Part shown: positions 63,871 through 64,000 of the stretch, in pieces
How the letters are laid out: each line of letters begins with the position of its first letter
How positions within the stretch are numbered: the stretch's first letter is position 1
From: Treponema sp. CETP13
Lineage (GTDB): Bacteria > Spirochaetota > Spirochaetia > Treponematales > Treponemataceae
Direction: 5' to 3'
Assembly (NCBI GenBank): GCA_001885315.1
Contig: MLPZ01000001.1
Span: 248,001 to 312,000 of the forward strand
DNA: 64,000 bases
Notes under the pieces: generated by a model
What the model saw: the letters and a program-made list of their open reading frames with translations, nothing else
Told to the model about the DNA's origin: nothing
The model's database searches: none
Position numbers and translations under genes: made by a program

Positions 63871-64000
63871 ATGGAAGTTAAAGCGTTTAAATTTGCTCGT
63901 TTATCGGATGGCTCAAAAGTAACATTGTATATTGTAAAAAATGATAGCATGTCTTTTTCGGTTATGGATTATGGCTGTACAATAACATCGATAAAAACTC
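63871..64000 (+). CDS. Aldose 1-epimerase, N-terminal part (truncated by window end)
   Basis: The 43 visible residues (beginning MEVKAFKFARLSDG) show the N-terminal pattern of the GalM family: VTLYIVKNDSMSFSVMDYGC followed by TITSIKT. The enzyme converts alpha and beta anomers of sugars such as glucose and galactose. AGGAAA precedes the ATG. Because only the first tenth or so of the gene is present, the assignment is provisional. Confidence 0.65.
   Translation, partial: MEVKAFKFARLSDGSKVTLYIVKNDSMSFSVMDYGCTITSIKT

Noticed and set aside
1-64000. CRISPR arrays, insertion sequences or prophage
   Set aside because: No regularly spaced direct repeats, transposase or phage motifs were seen; the only repeats are short tracts and one 16-bp duplication.

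Overview
This window is a gene-dense, AT-rich stretch of a spirochaete chromosome, most likely a Treponema or close relative. The evidence is a spirochaete-type motility operon (flbB, fliK/flbC, flgD, flgE, flbD, motA, motB, fliL, fliM, fliY, fliO, fliP, fliQ, fliR, flhB, flhA, flhF, flhG, then a FliA/WhiG sigma factor), a GreA fused to a very long N-terminal region, a eukaryote-type hexokinase, an adjacent cmk and rpsA, and a FlgE that keeps the Cys178 and Lys165 used for lysinoalanine cross-links in treponemal hooks. No insertion sequence, prophage or CRISPR array was seen.

Layout. 1-3.8 kb: an edge gene, a lipoprotein, trmB and ligA. 3.8-7.5 kb (minus): greA fusion and a TPR gene. 7.6-20.8 kb (plus): rpe, three envelope/TPR genes, recA, folK, scpA, scpB, rluB-like, cmk, rpsA, a GAF-AAA-Fis sigma-54 activator, a membrane TPR protein and a lipoprotein. 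20.9-23.9 kb (minus): tRNA-Pro, tRNA-Arg, a ComFB-domain protein and aconitase. 24-28 kb: a lipoprotein and a possible PilZ-like protein, converging on an AI-2E family permease and serS. 28-32.5 kb: hexokinase and a 1006-residue secreted HExxH protein. 32.5-55.9 kb: motility genes. 56-64 kb: an outer-membrane-type protein (minus), tRNA-Phe, an ankyrin protein, murG, cvpA, holB-like, an NtrB/NtrC-type two-component pair and the start of an aldose 1-epimerase.

The motility block builds the rod/hook (FlbB, FliK, FlgD, FlgE), stator (MotA/B, FliL), switch (FliM, FliY), export gate (FliO/P/Q/R, FlhB, FlhA), placement and number control (FlhF, FlhG) and late-gene transcription (FliA). Between flgE and flbD, where related spirochaetes have contiguous genes, lies a terminator followed by a frame-disrupted, M30-like lipoprotein metallopeptidase gene.

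The most unusual signals are: two 9-base G tracts only 541 bp apart, one in the 3' end of the disrupted peptidase gene and one forming the ribosome binding site of motA; an apparent AUU start codon for fliO; at least five operon-leading genes whose predicted -10 box lies 6-10 bases before the start codon with no Shine-Dalgarno sequence, suggesting leaderless mRNAs; cmk and rpsA in the same frame, separated only by a stop and three codons; and a SwrB-like protein downstream of the flagellar sigma factor. All assignments were made by reading motifs and context; no database search was run.
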